In this document: positions 36,588 through 46,185 of the stretch, piece after piece
Layout: each line of letters starts with the position of its first letter
Numbering within the stretch: the first letter of the stretch is position 1
NCBI RefSeq assembly: GCF_900015215.1
Contig: NZ_LN555523.1
Coordinates: forward strand, 1,740,381 to 1,804,380
Length of the DNA stretch: 64,000 bases
Origin: Romboutsia ilealis
Lineage (GTDB): Bacteria; Bacillota; Clostridia; Peptostreptococcales; Peptostreptococcaceae
Direction: 5' to 3'
Translations under genes and position numbers: made by a program
Notes under the pieces: model-generated
Databases searched by the model: none
What the model saw: only the letters and a program-made list of their open reading frames with translations
Told to the model about the DNA's origin: nothing

Positions 36588-37829
36588 TTATAATTTATTT
36601 TCTTCTAGATCTCTTCCTACTATACATACACCCAATTTATTTAAGTTAAAAATTTTATCTATAACCTTTTTTACAGTTTCTCTATCTACATTATCTATTG
36701 ATTTTAATATATCATCTGTCGACTCTACTTTATTATTTAAAAGTAATGACCTTCCAATAGACATCATTCTGCTACTTGTACTTTCAAGACCTAATATATA
36801 ACTTCCTTTTAATTGCTCTTTACTTTCTTTTATCTCCTGTTCTGTTAAATAGTCTTTCTTCATAATCTTTATTTCTTCTATAATTGACTCGTATACTTCT
36901 TCTAAATGTTCATTACTCATACTAGCAAATATACCCAATTCTCCACATTTTCTATATAAGCTTTGAGAAGAATATATAGAATACACTAATCCTTTTTCTT
37001 CCCTTATTTTTTGAAATAACCTAGAACTTATACTTCCTCCAAATACTGTATTTATAACAGCCAAAGCATATACTTCTTCATCATTTTCAAGCGGAACTGC
37101 TTCTAAACTCATAGCTAAATTAACCTGTTCTATATCTTTATTTTTAGTTAAAAAACAACTTTTAAATTCTGCTTTTTTAATATCTATATTAACAGATTTC
37201 TTTTTCCAACCTTTAAACTTCTCTTCTATCTTATTTATTATTTCATTAAAATTAAAGTTTCCTGATATAGCTATCACTGAATTATTAGGAACATAATATT
37301 TATTGAAATAATCTAATAATTTTTCTCTATTTAATTTTTTCAGCGATTCTTCTGTTCCAATTATATTCATCCCTAATGTATCGTTCTTGTATATATTTTC
37401 AGTTAATAAGTCATAAGCTAAATCTTCTGGCGAATCTTCATACATCTTTAGCTCTTCAATTATTACTGATCTTTCTTTATCTAAATCATCTTCATTAAAC
37501 TTCGAATTTAATATCATATCACTAAGTATATCTATTCCTATATCTATATGAGAATCTAGTAATTTTACATAGTAACATGTACACTCCTTGCTCGTAAAAG
37601 CATTTATTTGACCACCTAAGTTATCTATTTCACTAGCTATTTGCTTAGATGTTCTATTTTTTGTTCCTTTAAATAACATATGCTCTATAAAATGTGATAT
37701 TCCACTTATCTCCTCATCTTCTATTCTAGAGCCTGCATTTATCCATATTCCTAAAGATATAGACTTTACATATGGTATTTCTTCACCTATTATAGTTAGT
37801 CCATTTTCTAATACATGTTTTTTATACAT
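36588..37829 (-). CDS. M16-family (pitrilysin/MPP-like) zinc peptidase
   Basis: 413 residues, two homologous halves. Inverted zinc motif HFIEH (His46, Glu49, His50) with a downstream Glu; C-terminal half has REEKGLVYSIYSS, the typical substrate-binding region. Orthologue of Bacillus MlpA/YmxG by position (deacetylase-M16-ymxH). Probable cytoplasmic peptidase; substrates unknown. GGAGGAG precedes the ATG. Confidence 0.9.
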   Translation of the reverse strand: MYKKHVLENGLTIIGEEIPYVKSISLGIWINAGSRIEDEEISGISHFIEHMLFKGTKNRTSKQIASEIDNLGGQINAFTSKECTCYYVKLLDSHIDIGIDILSDMILNSKFNEDDLDKERSVIIEELKMYEDSPEDLAYDLLTENIYKNDTLGMNIIGTEESLKKLNREKLLDYFNKYYVPNNSVIAISGNFNFNEIINKIEEKFKGWKKKSVNIDIKKAEFKSCFLTKNKDIEQVNLAMSLEAVPLENDEEVYALAVINTVFGGSISSRLFQKIREEKGLVYSIYSSQSLYRKCGELGIFASMSNEHLEEVYESIIEEIKIMKKDYLTEQEIKESKEQLKGSYILGLESTSSRMMSIGRSLLLNNKVESTDDILKSIDNVDRETVKKVIDKIFNLNKLGVCIVGRDLEENKL

Positions 37830-37944
37830 AACTTCTCCTCCAAGTTCACTTCATTTATTATATATATTAAGTTCATTAAATCAAATTATCTTTTTATTAC
37901 ATGTATTAAATTATAATTTAGTATATTAACTTAATCAACTTTAT

Positions 37945-38685
37945 TTAAAATATATCACTAAGCATTCCAGGTTTTAGACCTTTATCTCTTATTATCTGTA
38001 TAATATCATCTAAACACTGAGTAGTTGCATAAGTTGGATGCATTAGTACTATACTACCATCTTTTATATCCTTTTTCTTTACTCTTTCTATTATAACATC
38101 TGGCTCTTTTCTATTATTCCAATCTATTGTATCAACATCCCATTTTATACTTGTGTATCCAAGTTCATTTGCTGCCTTCATAGTCCCCTCGCCAAATGAA
38201 CCTGCTGGTGCTTGAAAAAATTTAGTTTCTTCATTTATTATGTCCTCTATTATTTTTTTAGAAGTTTTTATCTGCTCTAAATTTTCTTCATATGAAAGCT
38301 TTGCGTAATCTAAGTGTCTATGACCATGATTTCCTATTTCATGACCTTCACTTTTAAGTTTTAATAACATTTCTTGATTCTTTTCTGCCCATCTTCCTGT
38401 TACATTAAAGGTAATTTTTACATCTTCCTTTTTTAATACATCAAGTATTCCTTGTACATATTCAGTCTCCCAACCTAGGTCTACGTTGCAAGTTAATGCA
38501 ACGTAGCCACTATTTTGTTTTGTACCTTGAGTATACGGAATATTTGCTTGATCCATAAATTCAAATGTAGGTTTAGTATCCTTATTTTTCATAAAAAATA
38601 TTGCACTTGATAATAATGCAACTACTACTAATACCAACATAATGATTTTTTTCAATTTACTTTTGTTAAGTACCATCATTATCAT
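37945..38685 (-). CDS. Polysaccharide deacetylase, PdaB/YlxY-like
   Basis: 246 residues. Membrane anchor (about 11-31), then NodB-fold domain: ALTCNVDLGWE (metal/catalytic Asp site), GHEIGNHGHRHLDY (metal His pair), FQAPAGSF and SIVLMHPTYAT. The order relative to pnp and the M16 gene matches Bacillus ylxY; PdaB-type proteins act in spore cortex or wall glycan. AGGAGG lies eight bases before the ATG. The first motif (CNVD) differs from canonical TFDDG. Confidence 0.82.
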   Translation of the reverse strand: MIMMVLNKSKLKKIIMLVLVVVALLSSAIFFMKNKDTKPTFEFMDQANIPYTQGTKQNSGYVALTCNVDLGWETEYVQGILDVLKKEDVKITFNVTGRWAEKNQEMLLKLKSEGHEIGNHGHRHLDYAKLSYEENLEQIKTSKKIIEDIINEETKFFQAPAGSFGEGTMKAANELGYTSIKWDVDTIDWNNRKEPDVIIERVKKKDIKDGSIVLMHPTYATTQCLDDIIQIIRDKGLKPGMLSDIF

Positions 38686-38755
38686 TAAGGTTTCCTCCTA
38701 TATGTATTATTGCTTGTTTATAAATACTATTATTAATTTAGGACAAATATGCAAA

Positions 38756-38781
38756 AAAAGTAGTGATTCCTCACTACTTTT
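38756..38781. terminator. Terminator after the 35-aa gene
   Basis: AAAAGTAGTGA/TCACTACTTTT, perfect 11-bp stem, 4-nt loop. It lies 10 nt beyond the stop codon of the small gene, with Ts leftward. Confidence 0.85.
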
Positions 38782-38790
38782 ATAAATATT

Positions 38791-38898
38791 TTATTTTCTT
38801 TTTGCCATACATTTTCTAATCTTAATCCAGTCATCTCCTGAAAATAAGGTTAATGCTAAGTCTGAAATAATTTCACATATATCTACTATAATATCCAT
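38791..38898 (-). CDS. 35-residue small protein
   Basis: A frame of 35 codons with a perfect AAGGAGG seven bases ahead of its ATG (38896-38898) and a strong terminator 10 nt after its TAA. The N-terminal half is amphipathic/hydrophobic (MDIIVDICEIISDLALTLF), and the C-terminal half is basic (WIKIRKCMAKRK), suggesting a membrane-associated peptide. No family was recognised. It occupies its own slot between pnp and the deacetylase. Confidence 0.65.
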   Translation of the reverse strand: MDIIVDICEIISDLALTLFSGDDWIKIRKCMAKRK

Positions 38899-39100
38899 AA
38901 AAATACCTCCTTAATACAATATGTTAAATTAATCACTATATGAGTCCAAATATATACGATAGAATCTTTTTTATTATAAGTAACCTATCTTTAGTATACT
39001 CATATTCTCAAATTTATAACTATATCTCCAGAATATATTTCTTCTATATTAATATTTATATTAAGTATGGGTATTCTCCTTGAATTTATAAAAAAATCTT

Positions 39101-39265
39101 ATAAAAAATTAGCTTCGCTCATGTCGCCAACGACTTCGTCCGTTGCTTGAGCCACTGCGTGGGCGAAGTATTTCAAAATCTTTTTTACGCTCAAAACCAA
39201 TTTATTGATATTACTTACATTCAGAATTTATCCACATTTTTTTAAGTATTATAATATCCTTAAGC
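39101..39265. repeat. Dispersed intergenic repeat, copy C (most complete)
   Basis: About 165 bp with a GC-rich core unlike the AT-rich surroundings. The core can fold: GCTCA (39117-39121) with TGAGC (39148-39152) enclosing CAACG (39128-39132) with CGTTG (39141-39145). CCAC/GTGG (39152-39155, 39159-39162) and CTTCGC/GCGAAG (39113-39118, 39163-39168) can pair as alternatives. Flanks are shared with copies at 18.4 and 26.5 kb. It abuts the pnp terminator. The minus strand is open for 31 codons (39099-39194), but the other copies are not. Confidence 0.8.
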
Positions 39266-39267
39266 GT

Positions 39268-39297
39268 TAAAAAAGAAGCCTTATAAAAGACTTCTCT
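39268..39297 (-). terminator. Terminator of pnp
   Basis: AGAAG-CTT paired with AAG-CTTCT, one internal mismatch, followed leftward by six Ts. Confidence 0.75.
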
Positions 39298-39307
39298 TAG
39301 AATATTA

Positions 39308-41428
39308 TTATTTTTCTTCTTTTTTATCTTTATCAGATTTTTCAGGCTTAGGTAATAATACTTTTCTAGATAAGTTTACTCTTCCTTTTTCATCTATTTC
39401 AGTAACTTTAACCTCTACTTCATCACCTATATTTAATACATCTTCAACTTTAGCTACTCTTTCGTGAGCTATATGAGATATATGAAGTAATCCTTCTTTA
39501 CCAGGAAGTATTTCAACAAATGCACCAAAGTTCATTATTCTTGTAACTTTACCAGTATAAGTTTGTCCTACTTCAGCTTCAGCTACTATATCGTTTATTT
39601 TCTTTTGTGCAAGCTTTATCATATCAGCATCTATTCCTGCTATAAATACTTCTCCAGTTTGTTCTATATCTATCTTAACTCCAGTTTCCTCTATTATCTT
39701 AGTTATAACTTTTCCACCAGGTCCTATAACGTCTCTTATTTTATCTGGATTTATGTTCATTGTTATTATCTTAGGAGCATACTTAGATAATTCTGGTTTT
39801 GGAGCTGATATTGTTTTTCTCATTTCATTTAATATATGTATTCTACCTGCTTTAGCTTGAGTTAAAGCTCTAGTTAATATTTCTTTATCTATACCAGCTA
39901 TCTTTATATCCATTTGTATAGCAGTTATACCTTTTTCTGTTCCTGCTACTTTAAAGTCCATATCTCCTAAGTGATCTTCCATACCTTGTATATCAGAAAG
40001 TACCGCCACTTTATCATCATGCTTTATAAGTCCCATAGCAATACCTGCTACCATATCTTTTAAAGGTACACCAGCATCAAGTAAAGATAATGTTGAACCA
40101 CATACACTACCTTGAGATGTAGAACCATTAGAACTTAATACCTCTGATACTACTCTTATTGCATATGGGAATTCCTCTTTTGATGGAAGTACAGGCACTA
40201 AGGCTCTTTCAGCAAGTGCTCCATGTCCTATTTCTCTTCTTCCTGGTCCTCTTGATGGTCTAGCTTCACCAACACTATATGCTGGGAAATTGTAATGATG
40301 CATATATCTCTTACTTTCTTCTTCATCTAATCCATCTAATATTTGAACATCACCTAATGCTCCAAGTGTCGCTATAGACATTACTTGAGTTTGACCTCTT
40401 GTAAATAATCCTGAACCATGAGCTCTAGGTATAAATCCGTTATCACACCATATTGGTCTTATCTCTTCTAATCCTCTATTATCAGGTCTTATATTCTCAT
40501 GTACTATTAATTTTCTTACTTCTTCTTTTATTATAGCTTGAAGTGTTTCTTCTATATCTACTCCGTAATCTTCTAATAACTCTTCGAACTTTTCAAATGT
40601 TTCAGCTTTAACAGCATCCATTTTTTCCATTCTTTCAAGCTTTTCTATAGTCTTTACAGCTTCTTTCATTTTGTCTGTAGCAAATTCACGAACTGCTTTT
40701 TCAACCTCTTCGTCAGCTTTAAATAGAACTACTTCCATTTTCTCTTTTCCAACTTCAGCAGTTATTTCTTCTATAAATGCTACCACTTTTTTAATTTCTT
40801 CATGCGCAAATAGTATAGCTTCAAGCATTAATGCATCTGGTATTTCTTCTCCACCAGCTTCAACCATCATTATAGCATCTTTAGTTCCTGATACTACTAG
40901 ATGAAGAGAACTCTTTTCTCTTTGTTCTGCTGTTGGGTTAACAACAAATGCTCCATCAACTAATCCTATTAAAACAGATCCTGTAGGACCATTAAAAGGT
41001 ATATCAGATATAGATAAAGCTATAGAGGACCCTATCATAGCAACTATGTCTGGTGTACAATCTTGATCTACTGATAAAACTGTAGCAACGACTTGTACAT
41101 CATTTCTAAATCCTTTTGGGAATAATGGTCTTATCGGTCTATCTATAAGTCTTGACGTTAATATCGCCTTTTCTGAAGGCTTACCTTCTCTTTTTAAAAA
41201 TCCTCCAGGTATTTTCCCTACTGAATATAATTTTTCTTCATAATCAACACTTAGAGGAAAGAAATCTATTCCATCTCGTGGTTTTGCTGATTTTGAAACA
41301 TTTACCATAACCATAGTTTCCCCGTATCTAATTATGGCACTTCCGCTAGCAAGTTCTGCTATCTTTCCTATTTCAACAGAAAGCTCTCTTCCTGCTAAAT
41401 CCATTGTAAATATTTTATGTTCAAACAT
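39308..41428 (-). CDS. pnp: Polyribonucleotide nucleotidyltransferase
   Basis: A phosphorolytic 3'-5' exoribonuclease, trimeric. 706 residues. Two RNase PH domains (first about 10-220, second about 320-545 with [14 protein letters not shown] and [14 protein letters not shown]), then KH ([18 protein letters not shown]) and S1 ([19 protein letters not shown]). I begin at ATG 41428 ([13 protein letters not shown]) with GAGGAGG 11 nt upstream; the longer frame adds 27 unrelated residues. It follows degV by 155 nt. Confidence 0.96.
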   Translation of the reverse strand: MFEHKIFTMDLAGRELSVEIGKIAELASGSAIIRYGETMVMVNVSKSAKPRDGIDFFPLSVDYEEKLYSVGKIPGGFLKREGKPSEKAILTSRLIDRPIRPLFPKGFRNDVQVVATVLSVDQDCTPDIVAMIGSSIALSISDIPFNGPTGSVLIGLVDGAFVVNPTAEQREKSSLHLVVSGTKDAIMMVEAGGEEIPDALMLEAILFAHEEIKKVVAFIEEITAEVGKEKMEVVLFKADEEVEKAVREFATDKMKEAVKTIEKLERMEKMDAVKAETFEKFEELLEDYGVDIEETLQAIIKEEVRKLIVHENIRPDNRGLEEIRPIWCDNGFIPRAHGSGLFTRGQTQVMSIATLGALGDVQILDGLDEEESKRYMHHYNFPAYSVGEARPSRGPGRREIGHGALAERALVPVLPSKEEFPYAIRVVSEVLSSNGSTSQGSVCGSTLSLLDAGVPLKDMVAGIAMGLIKHDDKVAVLSDIQGMEDHLGDMDFKVAGTEKGITAIQMDIKIAGIDKEILTRALTQAKAGRIHILNEMRKTISAPKPELSKYAPKIITMNINPDKIRDVIGPGGKVITKIIEETGVKIDIEQTGEVFIAGIDADMIKLAQKKINDIVAEAEVGQTYTGKVTRIMNFGAFVEILPGKEGLLHISHIAHERVAKVEDVLNIGDEVEVKVTEIDEKGRVNLSRKVLLPKPEKSDKDKKEEK

Positions 41429-41583
41429 TAAAGCTTGTACCTCCTCTTTTGCTAAAAACGCGTTTACTATCCTATGTATTATCTTATCAAAAATACTATG
41501 TTTTAACAATACAAAAGTAGCTTACTTACTTATCTTAATCATTATATGTATTATTTACACTTTATTTTAAAATTAGTCATATT

Positions 41584-42432
41584 CTAGTTAGAACAACTTA
41601 TAGCAAGTATATCTGGACCAGTATGAGAACATATACAAGCTCCACCTCTAGTTATTAGTACTTTTTTAGCTTTTATTCTTTTTTGTACCTCTTTCTCAAG
41701 CTTTTCAAAATCTTTAAAATTATCCCCATATCCTATAGTAACAATTTTATCCTCTAAATTCCCATTATTTCTCTCTAATATCATATCAATAAGCTTACTT
41801 GCTAGGTTCTTACTTCCTCTAATCTTTTCTTCTAAATGCGCTTCTCCATCAGGGAATGAAAATACTGGTACCAAATTAAGAATATTTCCTATTATAGCAG
41901 TGGCTACAGATACCCTACCACTCTTTTTTAAATAGTCCAAAGTTTTAGGTGCAAAAAATAGCATTACACTTTCTCTAATAGAATCTAACTCTTTTATTAT
42001 TTCATCTGGACTTAACCCTTCTTCTATTAAGTCACATGCCTTTATAACAAATTGACCACTTCCTAATGATAAACTCATAGTATCAAACATATGTATATCA
42101 TTTCCCTTATCGCCCATATCATTTTTTGCAAGCATTGCACTTTGATATGTTCCTGATGATTTTGATGACCCATTTATACATATTATGCTGTAACCTTCAT
42201 CTATATATTTGTTAAATAACTCACTGAACTGTATATATGTAGCTTGAGACGTTTTTGGTATTTCCTTGCTATTTTTTAAAACTTCATAATATTCCTCTTT
42301 ACTTATATCTACTCCATCTTTGTATTCTTTGTCATTAAAAATTATAGTAAGTGGTACTACTTCTAAATATTCTTTATTTTGAATTTCTTTTGGAATATCA
42401 CATAGACTATCGCATATTAATTTTATTTTCAA
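41584..42432 (-). CDS. DegV-family fatty-acid-binding protein
   Basis: 282 residues, two-domain DegV fold; binds a fatty acid and in some species serves as FakB for fatty acid kinase. CDSLCDIPKE start, SSKSSGTYQSA ligand-contact loop, RVSVATAIIGNILNLVPV, and C-terminal ITRGGACICSHTGPD are visible. Start is TTG 42430-42432 with GAGGTG eight bases ahead; the upstream in-frame ATG lies two bases from that site. It sits between rpsO and pnp, which are usually adjacent. Confidence 0.88.
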   Translation of the reverse strand: MKIKLICDSLCDIPKEIQNKEYLEVVPLTIIFNDKEYKDGVDISKEEYYEVLKNSKEIPKTSQATYIQFSELFNKYIDEGYSIICINGSSKSSGTYQSAMLAKNDMGDKGNDIHMFDTMSLSLGSGQFVIKACDLIEEGLSPDEIIKELDSIRESVMLFFAPKTLDYLKKSGRVSVATAIIGNILNLVPVFSFPDGEAHLEEKIRGSKNLASKLIDMILERNNGNLEDKIVTIGYGDNFKDFEKLEKEVQKRIKAKKVLITRGGACICSHTGPDILAISCSN

Positions 42433-42452
42433 AGTCATCACCTCTATATAAA

Positions 42453-42527
42453 CCTTTCTATATAATAGCTACAAATACCTTTTTATATAATAGCCATCAA
42501 TATTTTTTATATAATATTAAAATTATA
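42453..42527. repeat. Imperfect 25-bp tandem repeat (3 copies) upstream of degV
   Basis: Units start at 42453, 42478 and 42503; the shared core is TTTNTATATAATA followed by GCYAYMAAT in the first two. Each contains a -10-like TATAAT (plus strand). It lies between the rpsO terminator and the degV start. Confidence 0.45.
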
Positions 42528-42556
42528 AAAAGCAGGTATTATTATACCTGCTTTTT
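42527..42556 (-). terminator. Terminator of rpsO (end of the rimP-rpsO operon)
   Basis: AAAAAGCAGGTAT/ATACCTGCTTTTT, perfect 13-bp stem, 4-nt loop, Ts leftward. Confidence 0.9.
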
Positions 42557-42572
42557 ATATAAAAGTAAAAAA

Positions 42573-42827
42573 TTACTTTCTTAATCCTAATTTAGCTATT
42601 AACGCTCTGTATCCTTCAAGATCTCTATCTTTTAAGTAAGCTAATAAGTTTCTTCTTCTACCAACCATCTTTAATAGACCTCTTCTTGAGTGATGGTCTT
42701 TTTTGTGCATTTTTAAGTGGTCATTTAATTCATTTATTCTAGCTGTTAATAAAGCTATTTGTACTTCTGGAGAACCAGTATCTCCTTCAAATCTTCCGAA
42801 TTCTTTTATTATTTCAGTTTTGTTCAT
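42573..42827 (-). CDS. rpsO: Ribosomal protein S15
   Basis: 84 residues; a 30S assembly protein that binds the 16S central domain. [16 protein letters not shown] and [19 protein letters not shown] are diagnostic. GGAGG lies ahead of the ATG. It is separated from ribF by 94 nt that may hold its own promoter or an S15 autoregulatory leader; I could not assign a specific fold there. Confidence 0.97.
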   Translation of the reverse strand: MNKTEIIKEFGRFEGDTGSPEVQIALLTARINELNDHLKMHKKDHHSRRGLLKMVGRRRNLLAYLKDRDLEGYRALIAKLGLRK

Positions 42828-42921
42828 CTTGAGTTACCTCCAATATATTTTATAATCGCCAATAACTAAGCATAGATTTGGAGCAATCATATGCCGAGTA
42901 ATGGTTAATTAATTTACTTAC

Positions 42922-43866
42922 TTATTGTATCATAATTTTTTCTCTTTTGCAAATATACTTTTCATATACATACCTAGTATCTTTTTGAAGCTGTTTTTTC
43001 AATTCTTCAATTCCATTAAACTTTTTTTCATCTCTAATTCGCTCTATAAATTCTATAGTTATAACTTTTCCATATATATTATCATTAAACTCTAGTATAT
43101 TAGTTTCAATAGATAAATTATCTCCATTTACTGTCGGATTGTATCCTACATTTGTAGCTCCGTAGTATGTCTCTTCATCAATATATACTTTTGTGGCATA
43201 TATTCCAACTTTAGGTATAATCATATCTTCATTTATACTTATATTTGCAGTTGGAAATCCTATTGTTCTTCCCAGTTGCTTTGAATATATAACTTCTCCG
43301 GATAATTTATAGTTTCTACCAAGGTAGTTAGATACATCTTCTACTCTACCATCTGAGATTAACTGTCTAATATAAGTACTACTAATTCTTATATCATCTA
43401 ATTTTATAGGACTTACTATTTCTAATGAAAAACCATACTTATTAGATAATTCTTTTAGTAATTTTATATTACCTTCTTTATTTCTTGCAAAAGTAAAATC
43501 ATGTCCAACTATTATGTTCTTAGCACATAATGTATCTAACAATATTTCTTTTACAAAATCATGTCCTGATATTTTTGTCATATACTCATTAAATGGTATG
43601 TTGATTATATAATCTATTCCCATAGACTTTAATATTTTTACCTTTTCTTCATTAGTTATTATATTCTTTATAGAATCTGGTCTAAAGTAATTAGCTGGAT
43701 GATTTTTAAAAGTAAAAACAACACTACTCATATTATTTATCTTAGCATATTCTATTGCTTTTTTTATCAGTGCTTGATGTCCCCTGTGTAATCCATCAAA
43801 ATTCCCGATAGTCACTACACTTTCTTTTATTGGCTCTATTTTTTCTATCGATGTTATAGTATCCAT
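42922..43866 (-). CDS. ribF: Bifunctional riboflavin kinase/FAD synthetase
   Basis: Converts riboflavin to FMN and then FAD. 314 residues. N-terminal nucleotidyltransferase domain (TIGNFDGLHRGHQALI; HIGH-like), then ISSTYIRQLI, and a C-terminal flavokinase domain (GRTIGFPTANI, GVYATKV-like GIYATKV). Part of the rimP operon; follows truB by 25 nt. Confidence 0.95.
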   Translation of the reverse strand: MDTITSIEKIEPIKESVVTIGNFDGLHRGHQALIKKAIEYAKINNMSSVVFTFKNHPANYFRPDSIKNIITNEEKVKILKSMGIDYIINIPFNEYMTKISGHDFVKEILLDTLCAKNIIVGHDFTFARNKEGNIKLLKELSNKYGFSLEIVSPIKLDDIRISSTYIRQLISDGRVEDVSNYLGRNYKLSGEVIYSKQLGRTIGFPTANISINEDMIIPKVGIYATKVYIDEETYYGATNVGYNPTVNGDNLSIETNILEFNDNIYGKVITIEFIERIRDEKKFNGIEELKKQLQKDTRYVYEKYICKREKIMIQ

Positions 43867-43891
43867 TTTGCATTCCCCGCTTAATTGAAAT

Positions 43892-44800
43892 TTATACTAT
43901 AAACAGTTTATCACTTTTTACACTTATAGTGTTATTTTTTCTTATTAACTTACCTATTCCAATAAATTCTTTTGAACTATAAACTCTTACAAATTCATCA
44001 TTTTCATTAAAGTCTTTTTCTGTAAATCGTCTCTCATCTATTATGCCACCATTTATATAGTACTTTTCAGCATTTTCATGTATTTTTATTTTATTAAAAT
44101 TAGTTAATACATAATCTATATCATATAAATAATTATCTAGCGTATTATTATCATTATATTCTTTTAACTCTTCAAGAGTTATACCATTTTCTAAGTTAAA
44201 TTTACCTGATGATGTCCTAAGTAGGAAAGACATATGTCCTCCACATCCTAAAATTTTACCAATATCATAGCATATACTTCTTACATAAGTTCCTTTAGAA
44301 CATTTTACATAAAACATTATTTTATCATCTCTTATGCTAAGTATATTAAGTTCTTTAATATGAACAGGTCTAGTTTTTAAGTTTATTTCATCTGCTCTTC
44401 CACTTCTAACTAAATCACACATTCTTTTACCATTTACTTTTAATGCAGAGTACATTGGTGGTAATTGATTTATATGACCTCTTTGAGTATCAAAAGCTTT
44501 TTCTATTTCGTCTTTTGTAAAACTAAAATTATCTACTTTTTCTAATATTTCACCTGATGAGTCATATGTATCTGTAGTTATACCTAAAGTTAGTTCACAA
44601 ATATATGATTTATCTTTATTCAATATAAGTTCACTAACTTTAGTTGCCTTTCCTATACATATAGGTAATACCCCTGATGCATCCGGATCAAGGGTACCTG
44701 TATGTCCAACTTTTTTTGTATTTAAAATCTTTCTTACAGCACTTACTACATCATGAGATGTCATACCTGTAGGCTTTATAATATTTACTATCTTATTCAT
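43892..44800 (-). CDS. truB: tRNA pseudouridine(55) synthase
   Basis: Makes Psi55 in the T-loop of tRNAs. 302 residues. KPTGMTSHDVV, catalytic Asp in GHTGTLDPDASGVLPI, KTYICELTLGI-like KSYICELTLGI, and KCSKGTYVRSICYDIG. Start is ATG 44800 with AAGGTG six bases upstream, rather than the GTG three codons before. It overlaps the nrnA end by 8 nt. Confidence 0.95.
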   Translation of the reverse strand: MNKIVNIIKPTGMTSHDVVSAVRKILNTKKVGHTGTLDPDASGVLPICIGKATKVSELILNKDKSYICELTLGITTDTYDSSGEILEKVDNFSFTKDEIEKAFDTQRGHINQLPPMYSALKVNGKRMCDLVRSGRADEINLKTRPVHIKELNILSIRDDKIMFYVKCSKGTYVRSICYDIGKILGCGGHMSFLLRTSSGKFNLENGITLEELKEYNDNNTLDNYLYDIDYVLTNFNKIKIHENAEKYYINGGIIDERRFTEKDFNENDEFVRVYSSKEFIGIGKLIRKNNTISVKSDKLFIV

Positions 44801-45788
44801 TTTTATCACCTTGTATTGCTTTTACTACAGCCTCGACTATCTTTTTCTTTGCATCTTCTATACTAGAGTAAATTGTACAACCTGCAGCTCTTATGTGTCC
44901 TCCACCATTAAAACTTTTAGCTATTTTACTTACATCTACATAGTTTTTAGATCTTAGGCTTATTTTTACTTCATTTTCTTTTTTTTCTTTTAGTAGTATT
45001 CCAACTTCAACACCTTCTATATCTCTAGTGTATGGTGTTATTCCATCTACATCATTAAAGCTTATTACATTTCTTTTTAACATTTCTTTAGTTATAGTTA
45101 TACTAGCAATTTTTCCATCTACTACATCTAAAGTATTTAAAGCTTCACCTAATAATTTATAATAATTATATGGATTACTTTGAAATACTTTTTGAATTAT
45201 AGTATCTTTTTTAGCTCCTTTTGATAAAAGTTCCTTTGCCATTTCAAAACTACTTGGATGAGTGTTTGAATATACAAAATTACCGGTATCAGTTACTAAT
45301 CCAGTATATAAACATGTAGCTATATCTTCATCTATTATATTTATATTTTCTTTTTTTTCATATTCTATTAATAAATTATAAACTAACTCACAAGTTGATG
45401 ATGCTTCAGTATCTATATAATTAAAATCACCATAATAATCATTACTTGCATGGTGATCTATACATATTATTTTCTTAGCATTATCTATTAATTTTTGACT
45501 TATGCACATTCTGTTTTTATCTCCACAATCAAGTGCTATTATATTATAACTATCTAAGTTGACTTCTTCTGATTTTAATATATTCATATTTTCAACTAAA
45601 AACTTTAAATTTTGAGGAGGATTATCATCTAATACATGGTAAACGTTTTTCCCTAATTTATTTAAAGTATAATACATCGCTAAAGTTGAACCTATATTGT
45701 CTCCATCTGGACTAATATGAGAAGTAACGATGAAATCATCGTTACTTCCTTTTAAGTATTTTATTATACTCTCTATATTATTCTTCAT
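44793..45788 (-). CDS. nrnA: DHH-family oligoribonuclease/pAp phosphatase
   Basis: Degrades nano-RNA and 3'-phosphoadenosine-5'-phosphate. 331 residues. DHH domain: TSHISPDGDNIGS, IALDCGD and CIDHHASN (the DHH). DHHA1 domain ends in FNGGGHIRAAG. Start is ATG 45788, within the last codons of rbfA (11-nt overlap), with GAGGAAG ahead; the longer upstream frame reads through rbfA. Confidence 0.93.
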   Translation of the reverse strand: MKNNIESIIKYLKGSNDDFIVTSHISPDGDNIGSTLAMYYTLNKLGKNVYHVLDDNPPQNLKFLVENMNILKSEEVNLDSYNIIALDCGDKNRMCISQKLIDNAKKIICIDHHASNDYYGDFNYIDTEASSTCELVYNLLIEYEKKENINIIDEDIATCLYTGLVTDTGNFVYSNTHPSSFEMAKELLSKGAKKDTIIQKVFQSNPYNYYKLLGEALNTLDVVDGKIASITITKEMLKRNVISFNDVDGITPYTRDIEGVEVGILLKEKKENEVKISLRSKNYVDVSKIAKSFNGGGHIRAAGCTIYSSIEDAKKKIVEAVVKAIQGDKNE

Positions 45789-46164
45789 CAAATTCTTCCT
45801 CGTCAAATGAAGATGCAGTTGCTCCTTCATTAACTTTTCTTATTAAATGGTCCATATACATACCATTTTTAATAGAATCATCAACTTTAAATATTATTTG
45901 TGGAGTATGTCTAAGTTTAACACTTTTACTTACTTCTCTTCTTATATAATTTACTGCACTTTTTAATCCTAATAGTGTAGATTCTTCATCTCCACCTAGT
46001 ATACTTACATAAACATATGCATAGCTTAAGTCATTTGTAACTTCAACATCAGTTACACTTACCATAGATGTTATTCTAGGGTCTTTTATTCCACTTATAA
46101 GCATTGAGCTTATAACTTTTTTTATCTCTTCTGCTATTCTCTTTGTTCTGTTGTATGATGCCAT
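45778..46164 (-). CDS. rbfA: Ribosome-binding factor A
   Basis: Aids late 30S maturation and 16S 5'-end processing, KH-like fold. 128 residues: RIAEEIKKVISSML start, ITSMVSVTDVEVTNDLSYA, and RHTPQIIFKVDDSI. It lies 21 nt after infB and its end overlaps nrnA. Confidence 0.95.
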   Translation of the reverse strand: MASYNRTKRIAEEIKKVISSMLISGIKDPRITSMVSVTDVEVTNDLSYAYVYVSILGGDEESTLLGLKSAVNYIRREVSKSVKLRHTPQIIFKVDDSIKNGMYMDHLIRKVNEGATASSFDEEEFDEE

Positions 46165-46185
46165 TAATATCGACCTCTTTTATAT

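Noticed and set aside
39099..39194. 31-codon minus-strand frame within repeat copy C (TTG start)
   Set aside because: The homologous parts of copies A and B contain stops, and there is no ribosome site, so a non-coding repeat explains it better.
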